From NCBI GenBank assembly GCA_023374025.1, contig SIJG01000189.1:102240-166239 (forward strand): DNA of 64,000 nucleotides. Reading direction: 5' to 3'. Made by a program: the position numbers and the translations under genes. This DNA comes from Heterodera schachtii. Its lineage: Eukaryota; Nematoda; Chromadorea; Rhabditida; Heteroderidae. The notes under the pieces were generated by a model, which worked only from the letters and a program-made list of their open reading frames with translations, did no database searches and was not told the DNA's origin. This document shows, piece by piece, positions 11,508 through 23,190 of this stretch (position 1 is the first letter of the stretch; each line of letters begins with the position of its first letter).

Positions 11508-14500
11508 GAGTGAAAACCGTCGAAGAGGTGGTGGCAGCATTCTCAACAGAATGTTGATTGTGAGCAGTGCCGTGCCCGGTGATGAACGGCGCTTGTTCGT
11601 TGCCAGAAATGTCCAACAAATTGAAGCGTGGCGCAGAAAATTTGACAACACAAAGAGACGGGGGAAGAAATCGGAGCTGAGTGAGCCCGACCAGCGACAA
11701 ATGACACAATGCGTTGATCAGACAGAGCTGGAAAAAAATAATTTTGAAAATTAAATATTAGATGGCTTTGATGAATTACGTCTTTTTGGTCTAAACTTTG
11801 AGACCCATCCAACAACCATGGCAAAAACGGGCAAACTTTTCAAATTTTTTAATAATTTTCATTAAAAATTTCATTATTTGCAAAACTATCCAGTCGGCAT
11901 CTGCTGTAATCGACCCCTTCCGCCCCCCGCCACAAAATGTTCGCATTAAAATTACAAAAAAAAAAAAATCCCGGACCCCCCCCCCCCAAAAAAAGCCCTT
12001 TAAAATGTAAAAAAAAATGGTCGTCAAATGCTCAAAATTGCAAAAATTTGGCATTTTTTGGTGAAAATCTGTTATGAAATTACAAAACAAAAAAAGGGTT
12101 GGAGAGCAAAAATAGTCCTACAAATTAGGATTCTCCCGTTTTGTTTTCCTGAGAATACTCACATCCTCGGGCAGTTCCTCGAAAGGGTTGTGGTCCAGCC
12201 GAAGTGTGCCGAGTTGCTGGAGCCGTGAAATTGGTTTTGTCAGCCGAACAAGACGATTGAAGCAAGATTTAGACTGACAACTGACACTGGAAGAGCATCG
12301 ATGAACATTTCCTACAATTTGAATTATTCTAGAAAAAATGGCAAGTTTAAAAAAAATTTAATAGCAATTTTTTGATCCAAATTTGCTAAAAACATGAAAA
12401 AACTCTCAATTTTTCTCCAAGCGGCACGAATCTGCACCGAAACGGACCCCATAAATCCTAATTTTCCTTAAAAAATGGCTCAAAATCGCAAAAATTGGCC
12501 CTTTTTGATAAAAATCGGCTAACAAATCGCACAAAAAAAAAAAAAATTAAATTTTCCAAGCGATGCCCTTTTTTGCAAAAAAAAAAAAAAAACGACTACA
12601 AATTCCTGTTTTTTGTTGCTCTCCGCCGCAGCGTTTTTACAATAACACTGGAGAACTAAGGGGGAGGAAATTAATACCATCCCATTATTCCAAATTTTGC
12701 TCTTTTTGGAAAGAAAAATTTCACGAAATAAAAAAAAAAATTTTCTCACCGGAAAATGTTTAAATTCGTTTTGGCTCAAGTCCAACGTGTTCAGCTGTTC
12801 CAGCTTTGAAATTGCACAAAACAGGCGCCAATTGCGTTCAGTGCACCATTCGTCCGAGCCCAATTTGTTGGCAGCCAACGAAAGTTGTTGCAAGCGGCGC
12901 ATGCCAAACCAACGGATGTCCACGGCACGGAAGCCAATCCCGACAATGTCGAGGCGTTGCAGATTGGCCGATGAGGCTGTAAAAGCACATAATTAATGAA
13001 ATGGGACCGCAATTAGGGGATGGGTGAGGGAAATGTATTTCAGTAACAAATTTCGTTAAAACGGTATTTGATTAATTGGAAAAAGCAAAAAACGGAATGC
13101 TCATTTTTTCGATGAGCTACATAAATTAAGTTCTATTTTCCGCCTTGTCTAGTAATTTTGAAAAATTAAGAAAAAATATAAAAATTTCTAATGTTTTTTG
13201 AAAAAAATTCGTAACTAGTTTCAAAAACTGTACCGCCATTCGACCCAAATGGCAAAAAAAAATTTTTTTTCGCCTTGCCTATAATTTTTAAAATTTATAA
13301 CAGGAAAAATTTGAATTAAAGTTTTCACTTGTTAGCAGATTTCTTGACCAAAATGGCCAAATTTTGGAGTTTAATGAATTAATTGAGGGAATGCTCGAAA
13401 ATTTCAAAAAATTTTAAGTCGCTCGCCTTGTCTGATCATCGACTGATATTCCTGTCGCGATTGAATGCAAATTTTGGTCGGTTTCGCTGACGTAATTGCC
13501 GAAATGCATTGGCGATGGACAGTCGAAACTGTTGCGATTGGCGGGGGCGATGACGGCACATTGGTGGGAGATGAACATGATGGAGCGGAACAGCTAATGT
13601 TGGCATCTACGGCATGCCGCAACAAGCCGTTCAAATGCAGCAAAAACTGGCAAAGTGCTTTAGGGTCTGCCTAAAAGCAAGAAAATGCCATAAAAAGAGT
13701 GGTGGCTCTTATGCTGTTTAAGCCAAATAAATTTTTTTTTTTTTTACATTTTTTTTACTTTCAAACAAAAAACATACGACTATATAGGTTTTCGGGATCG
13801 CTGATCACGAATTTGACACTCATTTTGGCCAACTTGTTTTTTATGGGGGTTAAACTGCAAAAGAGCCGGGCGGTTTTAACTTGGTTACTCTCATTGTTTG
13901 GGTTGTTTTTTGTAAGACACACCTGTGACACGTAAACTGTCAAATTCGGGTCCGCAAATTGAATGGTTGCCATCCCATTTCGCTTCATTTTGTCAAACAG
14001 TCGGTAGAAATGGCTCAACTAAAAACACATAAAATCGAATTGATTAAAATTTGCTTATTGTTAGACACCTTCCCAAGCGCTTTCAAGTGATAACAAGATT
14101 GTTACCAATGGTTGGCAAAAATCTTTAAAAATAATTTCACAATAATATTAAGTGTCGTGGAGCGGACTCGAACCACCAATCCCCTTTCCCTTTACTATCT
14201 TCCAAAAACCACTGAGCCATACAAGAAAACTCGAAGGTCGGATCAAAACGGGTGCCACCTTAATTTTGCGTGGATGTCCTTTGTTCAGCCGAGTGGTCAG
14301 CAGCAGATAAAGCACTTTGCCACCATTTTCCTCTTCGCCCATCCCTTTGCGCTCGCATCCGAATGCAACAAAACCTACGGAGAAAATAAGTGGGGGGGGG
14401 GTATAATAAGGGAAAAGATGGACGGATTAATTTGTTGCGCACCGTTTGCTGAACGTCCCATGGCCTTCCCGTCGTTTTCCACTCGGAACACACATTTTAA

Positions 14501-14515
14501 ACGGGTCACCATTTT
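11508..14515 (-). pseudogene. lrr-1 copy B, nearly full length but broken
   Basis: Minus-strand copy with exons 1 (ATG at 14513), 2, 3 (about 14018-13920, ATIQFADPNLTVYVSQ intact), 4 (13672-13430), 5 (12978-12755), 6 (12315-12165) and most of 7 (11725-11515). Exon 6 has the same 1-bp deletion as copy A, giving a frameshift and an early TGA. Exon 7 stops at Thr-Ser-Ser-Thr-Val and is replaced by unrelated sequence leading into golgin exons. Exon 8, with the Cys-rich end, is absent. Exon 4 lacks four codons relative to the intact gene, in frame. By known LRR1 architecture it could make at most an N-terminal domain plus two repeats. Confidence 0.82.
14153..14232 (-). repeat. tRNA-derived sequence in intron 2 of lrr-1 copy B
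   Basis: The minus strand contains an A-box-like TGGCTCAGTGG and a perfect B-box GGTTCGAGTCC about 45 nt apart, ending CTCCACGAC. The 5' flank cannot pair with that 3' acceptor strand, so it is not a normal tRNA. It is a tRNA relic or SINE head. Confidence 0.6.
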
Positions 14516-14624
14516 TGAACAACCTCAAGTTTTTAAATGAAAAAAATGGAAATGAATAATGTTTAAAAAAAATAAATCGTATTACTGGAATATTGAACAT
14601 TTTAAATAAAAACGCTAGAGAACG

Positions 14625-15010
14625 ACACGGGCGAGCCCGGTACCCGATTTTTCTGGATCCGGAATCCGGTCCGGTGATTTTGGAAAAATAGGGATTGACT
14701 GGATTACCTAGTTGACCGGATTGTGAGAGACCGGATCCGGACGTTTTTGAAAATACACAAGTCCGGTCCGGCGAATTTTTGACCAAATTTTTCCGGATTA
14801 AAACAAGGGATGGGAATTTAATAGAGACCGAGCCGGACCGGATCCGGCACCGGATTTTCCTGGATTTGGAATCCGGTCCGGCGATTTTTTGGAAAAATAG
14901 GGATTGACCGGATTACATAGATTCACCGGATTTTGAGAGACCGGACCTGGAACCAGGTCCTTTTTGAAAATGCCAATTCGGTCCGGCGAATTTTTGAACG
15001 GGATTTTTCC
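14625..15010. repeat. CCGG-rich direct repeat pair
   Basis: Two imperfect direct copies of about 170-200 bp (about 14640-14800 and 14830-15010) share TCCGGAATCCGGTCC-like and GGAAAAATAGGGATTGAC blocks. There are no open frames of note. It sits between the lrr-1 copy B start and the hAT-like element. Confidence 0.6.
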
Positions 15011-15284
15011 GGATTATGACCCAGCAAAAATCCTTCATTTTGTTCATTTTCCTTTGAAAAATACCTCTTTGGCATAATGTCCTTTAAATTTAAATGGTCA
15101 AAATTTCAAATTTTTCCCCCGGCGCGCCGCCGGTCCTGGAGTTTTTGGTCAGGGGCGCCGATGGGCGTTGCTGGGAAAATGTTAAAATTTGAGTTCAATT
15201 TGTTAACAAATTATGCCAAGAATGGTCAATTTTTATGGCTGTTTTTGTTTAAAAATCCTATTAATCAGAAAAAAAAAGTTCAAA

Positions 15285-15365
15285 AAGAAAACGTCAACCG
15301 GTATCGAACTCATGACAAAAAATACTGTTAGTATTGAAGCACTAACCACTATTCTACAAAAGACA
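15285..15365 (-). repeat. tRNA-like fragment
   Basis: The minus strand has TAGTGGTTAGTG (A-box-like) and GAGTTCGATACC (B-box-like) about 40 nt apart. The surrounding sequence does not close into a standard acceptor stem. It is probably a tRNA pseudogene or SINE piece, interrupted at its outer end by the hAT-like element that starts at 15374. Confidence 0.5.
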
Positions 15366-15373
15366 TTTAAAAA

Positions 15374-16078
15374 CAGGGCTCCCAGATTAAAAATTTCAAA
15401 AGCCTCATTTCGCAGTCAAAAAAGCCTCATTTTGGATCAAAAAGCCTCATTTTTACAAAATTTATTCAAAACCTTAAATGTTTAAATGTTATATTTTTGA
15501 TTGTCCATGATCAATTTTTTGATTATAAATAGGTAATCATTTTATGAAATTCTAAGTATTTTTTTGCAGCGATTTTTCAAAAAAACTTTTGGGGAACCGG
15601 GGGGGCCGGCGGTGCCGATAGGCGCCGCCGAGAGAAATTTTGCGATTTTTAATACGATTTGTTAACAGATTTGTCCACAAAAATGGCCAAAAACCTCATG
15701 CCAACTTATCAAAATTAAGCAATATTTAAAAAATCTGACGAATTTGCCACAAAAACATCAAAAATATTCAAAATTTCTCAAACCACCACAAAAAGCCTCA
15801 TTTTTTGGGTCCGGCGGTGCCGATAGGCGCCGCCGGGGAAAAAATTAAAAATGTTGACTATATCTTTAGCTGATTTTCATTGAAAAAATTCTAAATTTTG
15901 TAAATTTTCGGAAAAGAATTGGTTTTTTTCTAGTTTTTTTAACAAAAAACCATAAAAAATCTCAAAATTTCTCAAAAAACCACAAAAAACCTCAAAGCCT
16001 CATTTCAAAAAAAAAAAACCTCATTGACCTATCAAAAAACCACAAAATGAGGCTAAAGCCTCACATCTGGGAGCCCTG
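15374..16078. mobile_element. hAT-like non-autonomous element, CAGGGCTCCCAGAT ends
   Basis: A 705-bp element with inverted ends CAGGGCTCCCAGAT and ATCTGGGAGCCCTG and a perfect 8-bp target duplication TTTAAAAA (15366-15373 and 16079-16086). The interior repeats AAAGCCTCATTT-like words and contains two copies of a GGCGGTGCCGATAGGCGCCG motif. That motif also occurs inside the related element at 50388-51075. No transposase frame. Confidence 0.92.
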
Positions 16079-16189
16079 TTTAAAAATGAAAGCAAATTTA
16101 ATTTAATTAATAAAAAATTTTAAAACATTAAAAAAATTCAACATTTGTAAATTTTTGCTTTTCTCCCACAAAATACCATTCTTAGGGGC

Positions 16190-17690
16190 CTATATTTAAC
16201 CCCGAGGGGTTGGAAGCGTCGGGGTTGGGATTTACCCCGAAAAATGGCCAAAAATGTCGCGGGTCGGGTCGGGGTCGCAACCCTAATTCGGAATCCTTTT
16301 CCCAATCTGCAAATTTTTGACTTTTCTCGAGTTTTTGTTAAGGATTGGTCAATAATAATGTCAGCGATCCTGAAAACTCATATAAACGAAAAAAAGTTTG
16401 GCTTCTAGTATTTTTCGGGGACCAGAACTGGAAGCCTAAAGTGGGAAAGTGCCGAATTCACTTTAAAAAAAATTCATAATATCCGAAAAAGTCCCCCCAA
16501 AAATCTGAAATAATTCATGTAAGGCTAAATTTTTAAGCTCATCAAAAAAGTCAATTGCACCATGTTCATCAGATAACTCCTTCATGGTGATCCGAAAACT
16601 CAAAAATGGCTTGAAAGCCGGAAAATTTTCGGAAAAAATTCTTAGGGGGTTGGGAAAATTTTTCTGCAAAGAATTATTATGCCCATCCGAAAGAGCACAA
16701 AATGCTCTACAAAACGGCCTTTAGTTGGTGGCTCTAAGACACGTCTAGAGTGATGCTCCGTTAGTTAAAAACGGATGTCGCAAAAATGAATGAAAAATGT
16801 TTTAAAATTGACCATTTTTTGAGTAGTCAATATTCAATCAAAGGTGAATCAGCGGAGACTCGCCGTAGAGCCACCAACCAAAGACCATTTTGTAGAGCAT
16901 TTTGTTCTCTTTCGGATAAGATTAATTTTTTTCCGAAACTTTTCGCCGCTTTCAAGCCATTTTTGAGTTTTCAAGTCACTAAGAAGTAGTGATCTGATGA
17001 ATATGGTATAATTGACTTTTTGATGAGCTTAAAAATTTAGCCTTACATGAATTATTTCAGATTTTTGGTGGACTTTTTCCGGTTATTTTTTATTTTTTTA
17101 GAAAGTGAACCTATCACTTTGTGTCACCTATTTTATAGAAAAACTGATAGATATTGAAGATCAAAAAAGAAAATCTTTCTTTTATCAATTAAATCTTATT
17201 TTTTCTACATATTTCATTGTTTAGCACAATTTCAAATAATTTCGTCAATTAAAAAATTCAAAAAACTCAAATTTGGGGGTGAACCTATCATTTTGTGTCA
17301 CACTGTAGGTATTAAAACAAAAAACGAAAAATTTGTATTTTGTAGCATTTTTTATGTGCTTTCGAATGGTATAAATCAATACTCAAAAGAATGTTGTGCA
17401 TAAACACTATACTTTGCTAAACGAATTGTGCTCAAATTTTGACTTGTCAAAAGTTTATCTACACCCCAAAAAATCAATATTCTGTAGGCCAAAAATTCTG
17501 AAAAAATGCTAACTTTTGATGATGATCAAAAAAGTCTTTTACGTCATCTTGATCAGATCACTCCTTCATGGTGATCCAAAAACCCAAAAATGGCTTGAAA
17601 TCGGGAAAATTTTCGAAAAAAATTCCTAGGGGGTTGGGAAAAATTTTCTGGAAATTTTGAGTAGGCCTATGAGAAAGAGCACAAAATTCT
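16190..17690. repeat. Foldback repeats, including a large palindrome at 16475-17090
   Basis: 16475-16735 is inverted at 16850-17090: both arms carry the words for GGCTCTAC/GTAGAGCC, AGAGCATTTTGTGCTCTTTC-like sequence, AAAAATGGCTTGAAAGC and TTCATGTAAGGC. A partial third copy of the same unit lies at 17555-17690. GTGAACCTATCA(C/T)TTTGTGTCA occurs near 17105 and 17280 and may mark another element end. No gene seen. Confidence 0.65.
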
Positions 17691-17699
17691 CTACAAAAT

Positions 17700-18600
17700 G
17701 CAAATGATCGCATGTCTCTACGAACACACTCAACAAATCTTTTTCAATTATCATCATTTACGATATATCCATATATCAGTTAAATTTTATTCTCAGTTTA
17801 CATTTTTTCTATATTCATCAACATTCTCATTTTTCATATTCTTTCTTTGCTTTATTTTCATTTATTATCTCTTACATGTACTATATTATCTAATTATTTT
17901 ATATACTTATATACCCATTACAATTAATCATATTCACTATATATAGTTGTAAATATTAACATATTTTTTTATATATACTATATATAAAAAACATGTCCCC
18001 CAAGTTTTTCACTGTCCCTCATATTCATTTTTTCAACAGGAATTATTATTAATAATTATATAATTTTATACATATTTTTTTATAATATTTTATATCTTAC
18101 ATTTTTTATTATATATACGATTTAATCAAAATATTGTGTTTTATTAAAATATGAGATATTATTTATAGGTATGAAAAATTTATTGGGAAATAAAAAAAAA
18201 TTTATTGATGATAACAACAATTTTAATCCTAAAGAATTAAACACAAAGTTTATTTTTTAATTGAGAATAAAGAGGTTGTCTGTGTAAAGTGTAATAAAAC
18301 ACACAAATTTTTAAATAGAGTTTTTTATAATAACACAAATATCTTTTATTTTGAACACGATATTTCTGTTAGTGTTGGAAAAACTTTGTTTTTTAAGTTT
18401 GGCAAAGAAAGTAAAAGATCACCTATTTCAAAAAAGGGGATATATACGTATTATTTTGATTAATCCACAAGCGTTCAAAATGAAAGATTTAAATACGAAG
18501 TGTTGCAGAATAGTAAATCAATGATTTTTAATTATTGGTGTTAATTGGGTAAAGTTTTAAACATGAAAAAGGATTTAAAAAAAATCTGATAACATTAATA
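17700..18600. other. Extremely AT-rich island with a decayed ORF
   Basis: Base composition is clearly more AT-rich than the surroundings. A frame starts with ATG at 18171 (MKNLLGNKKKFIDDNNNFN), stops at about 18260, and appears to continue in another frame to TAA at 18463. The second part contains a CVKCNKTHKFLNR stretch followed by YFEHD. The Asn/Lys/Phe-rich composition differs from the host genes. It could be a decayed foreign or mobile-element gene. I cannot identify it. Confidence 0.4.
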
Positions 18601-18627
18601 CTGAAATGATATAATTAAGCAACAATT

Positions 18628-18662
18628 AACATATTGGACTTGAGCCAAAACGAATTTAATCA
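18628..18662 (+). pseudogene. lrr-1 exon 5 fragment
   Basis: Encodes NILDLSQNEFNQ, the terminal leucine-rich repeat of lrr-1 exon 5, on the plus strand directly beyond the stop of the small gene on the minus strand. It has the same partner and orientation as the fragment at 6043-6085, so the two pairs probably arose by duplication of one composite unit. Confidence 0.7.
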
Positions 18663-18693
18663 AATAGCAAAAAAGGACAAAATATTTTTCTTT

Positions 18694-18900
18694 TTATTCC
18701 TGTCCATGTTCTGGCAGCGGGTGGTGTTGTGGAGGGAATGGTCCCTCTTCATCCTCCTCATTTGGTCCTCCTCCGCCGCCGCCACCGTTGGGCACTTCGC
18801 CGCCGCCATCATGCCGCGTCCACAGCCACCAGGCCGTAAATCCAGCCACGCCTGTTGCCAGTGCAGCCGCCGCGAACAAAAGAGGCGTTCGTTGAGCCAT
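18694..18900 (-). CDS. Small Gly-rich membrane or secreted protein, intact family member
   Basis: A 68-residue protein. ATG at 18900 follows TTGCTCAGAACA, a good 3' splice or spliced-leader acceptor, so I prefer it to the longer frame starting at 18966. The N-terminus MAQRTPLLFAAAALATGVAG is hydrophobic (signal anchor or signal peptide), then FTAWWLWTRHDGGG, a glycine-rich linker, an acidic NEEDEEG block and the tail PFPPQHHPLPEHGQE. The stop overlaps an AATAAA signal. Relatives lie at 6189-6517, 36649-36900 and 38403-38740. They share the tail pattern EGPxPxxxHxLPxH and differ in the middle. No known family is recognised; role unknown. Confidence 0.65.
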   Translation of the reverse strand: MAQRTPLLFAAAALATGVAGFTAWWLWTRHDGGGEVPNGGGGGGGPNEEDEEGPFPPQHHPLPEHGQE

Positions 18901-19504
18901 TGTTCTGAGCAATGAATAAATGAGACTCAGTGGAATTTTGGTAATAGTCTGGTTTGTACTCCCCATTTTTGGAAAAAAATTACAAAATTTTTTTGCTATA
19001 ATAACAAGTTTTCTGGGGGTTTGAGGTCACTGATCATGAATATGGCATCCTTTTCGGCCAATTCCGGAACCCGGACCCGAGTTCGAATCAAAAGTAGAAA
19101 ATTCAAATTTTCGAATTTTTGGTTTAACGACTTAGATCTTTTATTGCAAAATTAGTAGCTTTTAGAATATTTCCGTGCATTTAAACCGAGTATAAGCAAA
19201 ACAGTATATTTGATGAAATTTATTTTTGTGTATGAACGGAAAAAAGTGAAAACTCAAAAATAGGGCAAAATGGATGTCACCTGCTGATTTTGCGAATGTC
19301 TTTGTCGGAAATGCACGGCAAAAATTACCAAAATTTCTTGCTGTAAAAAACATGTTTTTAAAAACAAACAAATGAAATCGGTAATTAAGAAACATGAAAA
19401 TGTCATTATAACAAATAAACAAATTAGGTCATGAAAAATAAAAAAAGGAATTTTTTTACGAAAATGCAAGCATTTTTTACTACAGTGACAAATTATTTAA
19501 CGAA

Positions 19505-22500
19505 AAACAGTGAATAGCTGATGACAATAGGCACACCGACGAAGCCATTGACGCATTGAACGACAAATGAAAGTGGCAAACAGTCCAGAGCAATTTCCTG
19601 GATTCAAAGAAATGCATAATTGTTGAAAAGCATAAACCATACAGCAGCAAGGACAAAGTTTTTCAAAAAGCAATTTATTAGTCGGTTAAAAGAGATAAAG
19701 CGGATATCCCAGGACAGTCGTTGTGGAAGCAGTCCGTTTTCCACCCGAAAAATTAAAAAATAAATAAAACATTTTCCAAAAAAAAACAAATCATAGGAAA
19801 TTTCTTAGTAAGAAAATTTCAAGAAATAATTTTTAAAACTTTTCAGCGATTTTTTTTGAACTACTAATTTTTTTTCAAAAAATTTTTTTAAATTTTCGGG
19901 GGGGGGGGATACGACAAGGAGTGAAATGAAGTACACCCGTCGTTGTCCGTTCCCACTTTCTCACTTATTGTTCAGCACTGCGGCAGCAGCAAAATCACAA
20001 AGTGCCGGCGGAGCAGTAACAGAAACAACTGTCGAAGAGGTGGTGGCAGCATTGTCAACCGAATGTTGATTGTGAGCAGTGCCGTGCCCGGTGATGAACG
20101 GCGCTTGTTCATTGCCAGAAATGTCCAACAAATTGAACCGTGGCGCAGAAAATTTGACGACACAAAGAGACGGGGGAAGAAATTGGAGCCGATTGAGCCC
20201 GACCAGCGACAGATGACACAACGAGTTGATCAGACAGAGCTGAAAAAAAAGAATTTTGAAAATTGAAATATTAAATGTCTCTGAATTTTGTCTTTTGGGC
20301 CTAAACTTTGAGACCCATCCAACAACCATGGCAAAAATGGGCGAACTTTTCAAATTTTTTTAATGATTTTCTTTAAAATTTCAAGTTTGCACCGGCGGCA
20401 TCTGCTGCATTCGAACCCTCCCCACCATTTCGCCCGCAAAAGGCATCAAAATGTTCGCATTAAATTACAAAAAAAAAAAAATTCCCGGACCCCACCCCCA
20501 AAAAAAAAGTTCTTTGAAAGACGTACCGCAAAAAAAGCCCTTTAAAATGTAAAAAAATGTTCGTAAAATGCTCAAAATTTCAAAAATTTGGCATTTTTTG
20601 GGTGAAAATCTGTTATGAAATTACAACAAAAAAAAAAAAAAAATCGGTGCGAAGAGCAAAGAAAGTCCTACAAATTAGGCTTCTCCCGTTTTTTCCCCTG
20701 TATACTCACATCCTCAGGCAGTTCCTCGAAAGGGTTATGGTCCAACCGAAGTGTGCCGAGTTGCTGGAGTCGACAAATTCGATTTGTCAGCCGAACAAGA
20801 TGATTTGAAGCAAGATTTATGCTGACAATTGACACCGGAAGAGCATCGATGAACATTTCCTGACAATTTGAATTATTCTAAAAAAATGGCAAGTTTTAAA
20901 GAATTTAATAGCAATTTTTTATGAAAATTTGCTAAAAACATGAAAAAACTCTCAATTTTTCTCCAAGCGGCACGAATCTGCACCGAAACGGACCCCATAA
21001 ATCCTGATGTTTCTTAAAAAAATTGGCTCAAAATCGAAAAAAATTGGCCATTTTTGATGAAAATCTGCTAACAAATCGTACCCAAAAAATTTTTTCCCTG
21101 GCGGCGCACTTTTTTGCAAAAAACGACTACAAATTCCTGTTTTTTTTACTCTCCGCCGCAGGGTTTTTACAAAAACCCTGGAGAACTAAGGGGAAGGAAA
21201 TTAATCCATTATTCCAAATTTTGCTCTTTCTGGAAAGAAAAATTTCACGAAATAAAAAAAAAAGTTTTTCTCACCGGAAAATGTTTAAATTCGTTTTGGC
21301 TCAAGTCCAACGTGTTCAGTTGTTCCAGCTTTGAAATTGCACAAAACAGGCGCCAATTGCGTTCAGTGCACCATTCGTCCGAGCCCAATTTGTTGGCAGC
21401 CAACGAAAGTTGCTGCAAACGGCGCATGCCAAACCAACGGATGTCCACGGCACGAAAGCCAATCCCGACAATGTCGAGGCGTTGGAGATTGGCCGATGAG
21501 GCTGTAAAAGCACATAATTAATGAAATGGGACCGCAATTAGGGGATGGGTGAGGGAAATGTATTTCAGTAACAAATTTCGTTAAAACGGTATTTGATTAA
21601 TTGGAAAAAGCAAAAAACGGAATGCTCATTTTTTCTATGAGCTAAAATAAGTTCTATTTATATTTTTCGCCTTGCTTAGTAAATTTGAAGAATTATAGCA
21701 AAAAAACATAAAAAATTTTCTAATCTTTTTTGAAAAAAATTCGTAAATAATTTCAAAAACTGTACCGCCATTCGCACAAATGGCAAAAATTTTTTTTTTT
21801 TGCATTGCCTATAATTTTGAAAATTTATAACAGAAAAAAACTTGAATTAAAATTTTCAGTTGTTAGAAGATTTTTCGACACAAATGGCAAAATTTTGGGT
21901 TTTAATGCAGAATTGAGGGGGATGCTCGAAAATTTCAAAAAATTTTAAGTCGCTCGCCTTGTCTGATCATTGACTGGTATTCCTGTCGCGATTGAATGCA
22001 AATTTTGCTCGGTTTCGCTGACGTAATTGCCGAAATGCATTGGCGATGGACAGTCGAAACTGTTGCAATTGGCGGCGACAACTTTGGCGATGACGGCACA
22101 TTGGTGGGAGATGAACATGACGGGGCGGAACAGCTAATGTTGGTGTCAACGGCATGCCGCAACAAGCCGTTCAAATGCAGCAAAAACTGGCACAGTGCTT
22201 TAGGGTCTGCCTAAAAGCAAGAAAATGCCATAAAAAGAGTGGTGGCTCTTATGCTGTTTAAGCCACATAAATTTTTTTTTACATTTTTTTCACTTTCAAA
22301 CAAAAAACATATAAATATATAGGTTTTCTGGATCGCTGATCACGTATCTGAAACTCATTTTGGCCAACTTCGAGTCACGGTCCCAAATTCGAACAAAAAG
22401 TCAAAAATTTCGACCCAGAAAACACCTATAAACACGCTTTCACGACTTTAGAGCCAAAAATTTTTTTATGGGGGTTAAATTGCATAAGAGCCGGGCGGTT

Positions 22501-23143
22501 TTAACTTGGGCTACTCTCATTGTTTGGGTTGTTTTTTGTAAGACACACCTGTGACACGTAAACTAGTCAAGTTCGGGTCAGCAAATTGAATGGTTGCCAA
22601 CCCATTGCGCTTCATTTTGTCAAACAGTCGGTAGAAATGGCTCAACTAAAAAACACATAAAAATCGAATTGTTTAAAATTTGCTCACAATCAGACTCCTT
22701 CCCAAGCGTTTTCAAGTGATAACAAGATTGTTACCAAGGGTTGACAAAAATCTTTAAAAATAATTTCACAATAATATTAATGTCGTGGAGCGGACTCGAA
22801 CCACCATCCCCTTTCCCTTTACAATCTTCCAAAAACCACTGAGCCATACAGGAAAACTCGAAGGTCGGATCAAACGGGTGCCACCTTAATTTTGCGTGGA
22901 TGTCCTTTGTTCAGCCGAGTGGTCAGCAGCAGATAAAGCACTTTGCCACCATTTTCCTCATCGCCCATCCCTTTGCGCTCGCATCCGAATGCAACAAAAC
23001 CTATGGAGAAAATGAGAGGGGGGGGGGGGTATAAAAGAGGGGAAAAGATGGACGGATTAATTTGTTGCGCACCATTTGCTGAACGTCCCATGGCCTTCCC
23101 GTCGTTTTCCACTCGGAACACACATTTTAAACGGGTCACCATT
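19505..23143 (-). pseudogene. lrr-1 copy C (left palindrome arm), broken
   Basis: Minus-strand copy with all eight exon positions, nearly identical to the intact gene at 24123-27963 across exons 1-7. Two defects are visible. In exon 3 an extra base after the Asn-Leu codons (AACTTGACTAGTTTAC against AACTTGATAGTTTAC) shifts the frame. In exon 8 about 30 bp are missing and the second Cys pair is replaced, giving a short unrelated end. The region beyond 19681 resembles copy A, not the intact gene, so this copy is a mosaic. If the exon 3 base is a sequencing error, exons 1-7 would be readable but the C-terminus would still be lost. Confidence 0.82.
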
Positions 23144-23190
23144 TTTGAACACTCCTCAAGTTTTTAAATGAAAAAAATGGAAATGAATCC
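19681..23190. repeat. Left arm of 3.5-kb inverted repeat
   Basis: Pairs base for base, in reverse complement, with 24074-27587. Mirror coordinates sum to about 47264-47268 throughout, so indels between arms are few. Encoded exon 7 is identical between arms; exons 3, 4 and 5 differ by a few substitutions and one indel. The centre is near 23632. Confidence 0.95.
22787..22866 (-). repeat. tRNA-derived sequence in intron 2 of lrr-1 copy C
   Basis: Same A-box and B-box arrangement as at 14153-14232 and 24402-24482, in the same intron and the same orientation relative to lrr-1. Its insertion therefore predates these duplications. Confidence 0.6.
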
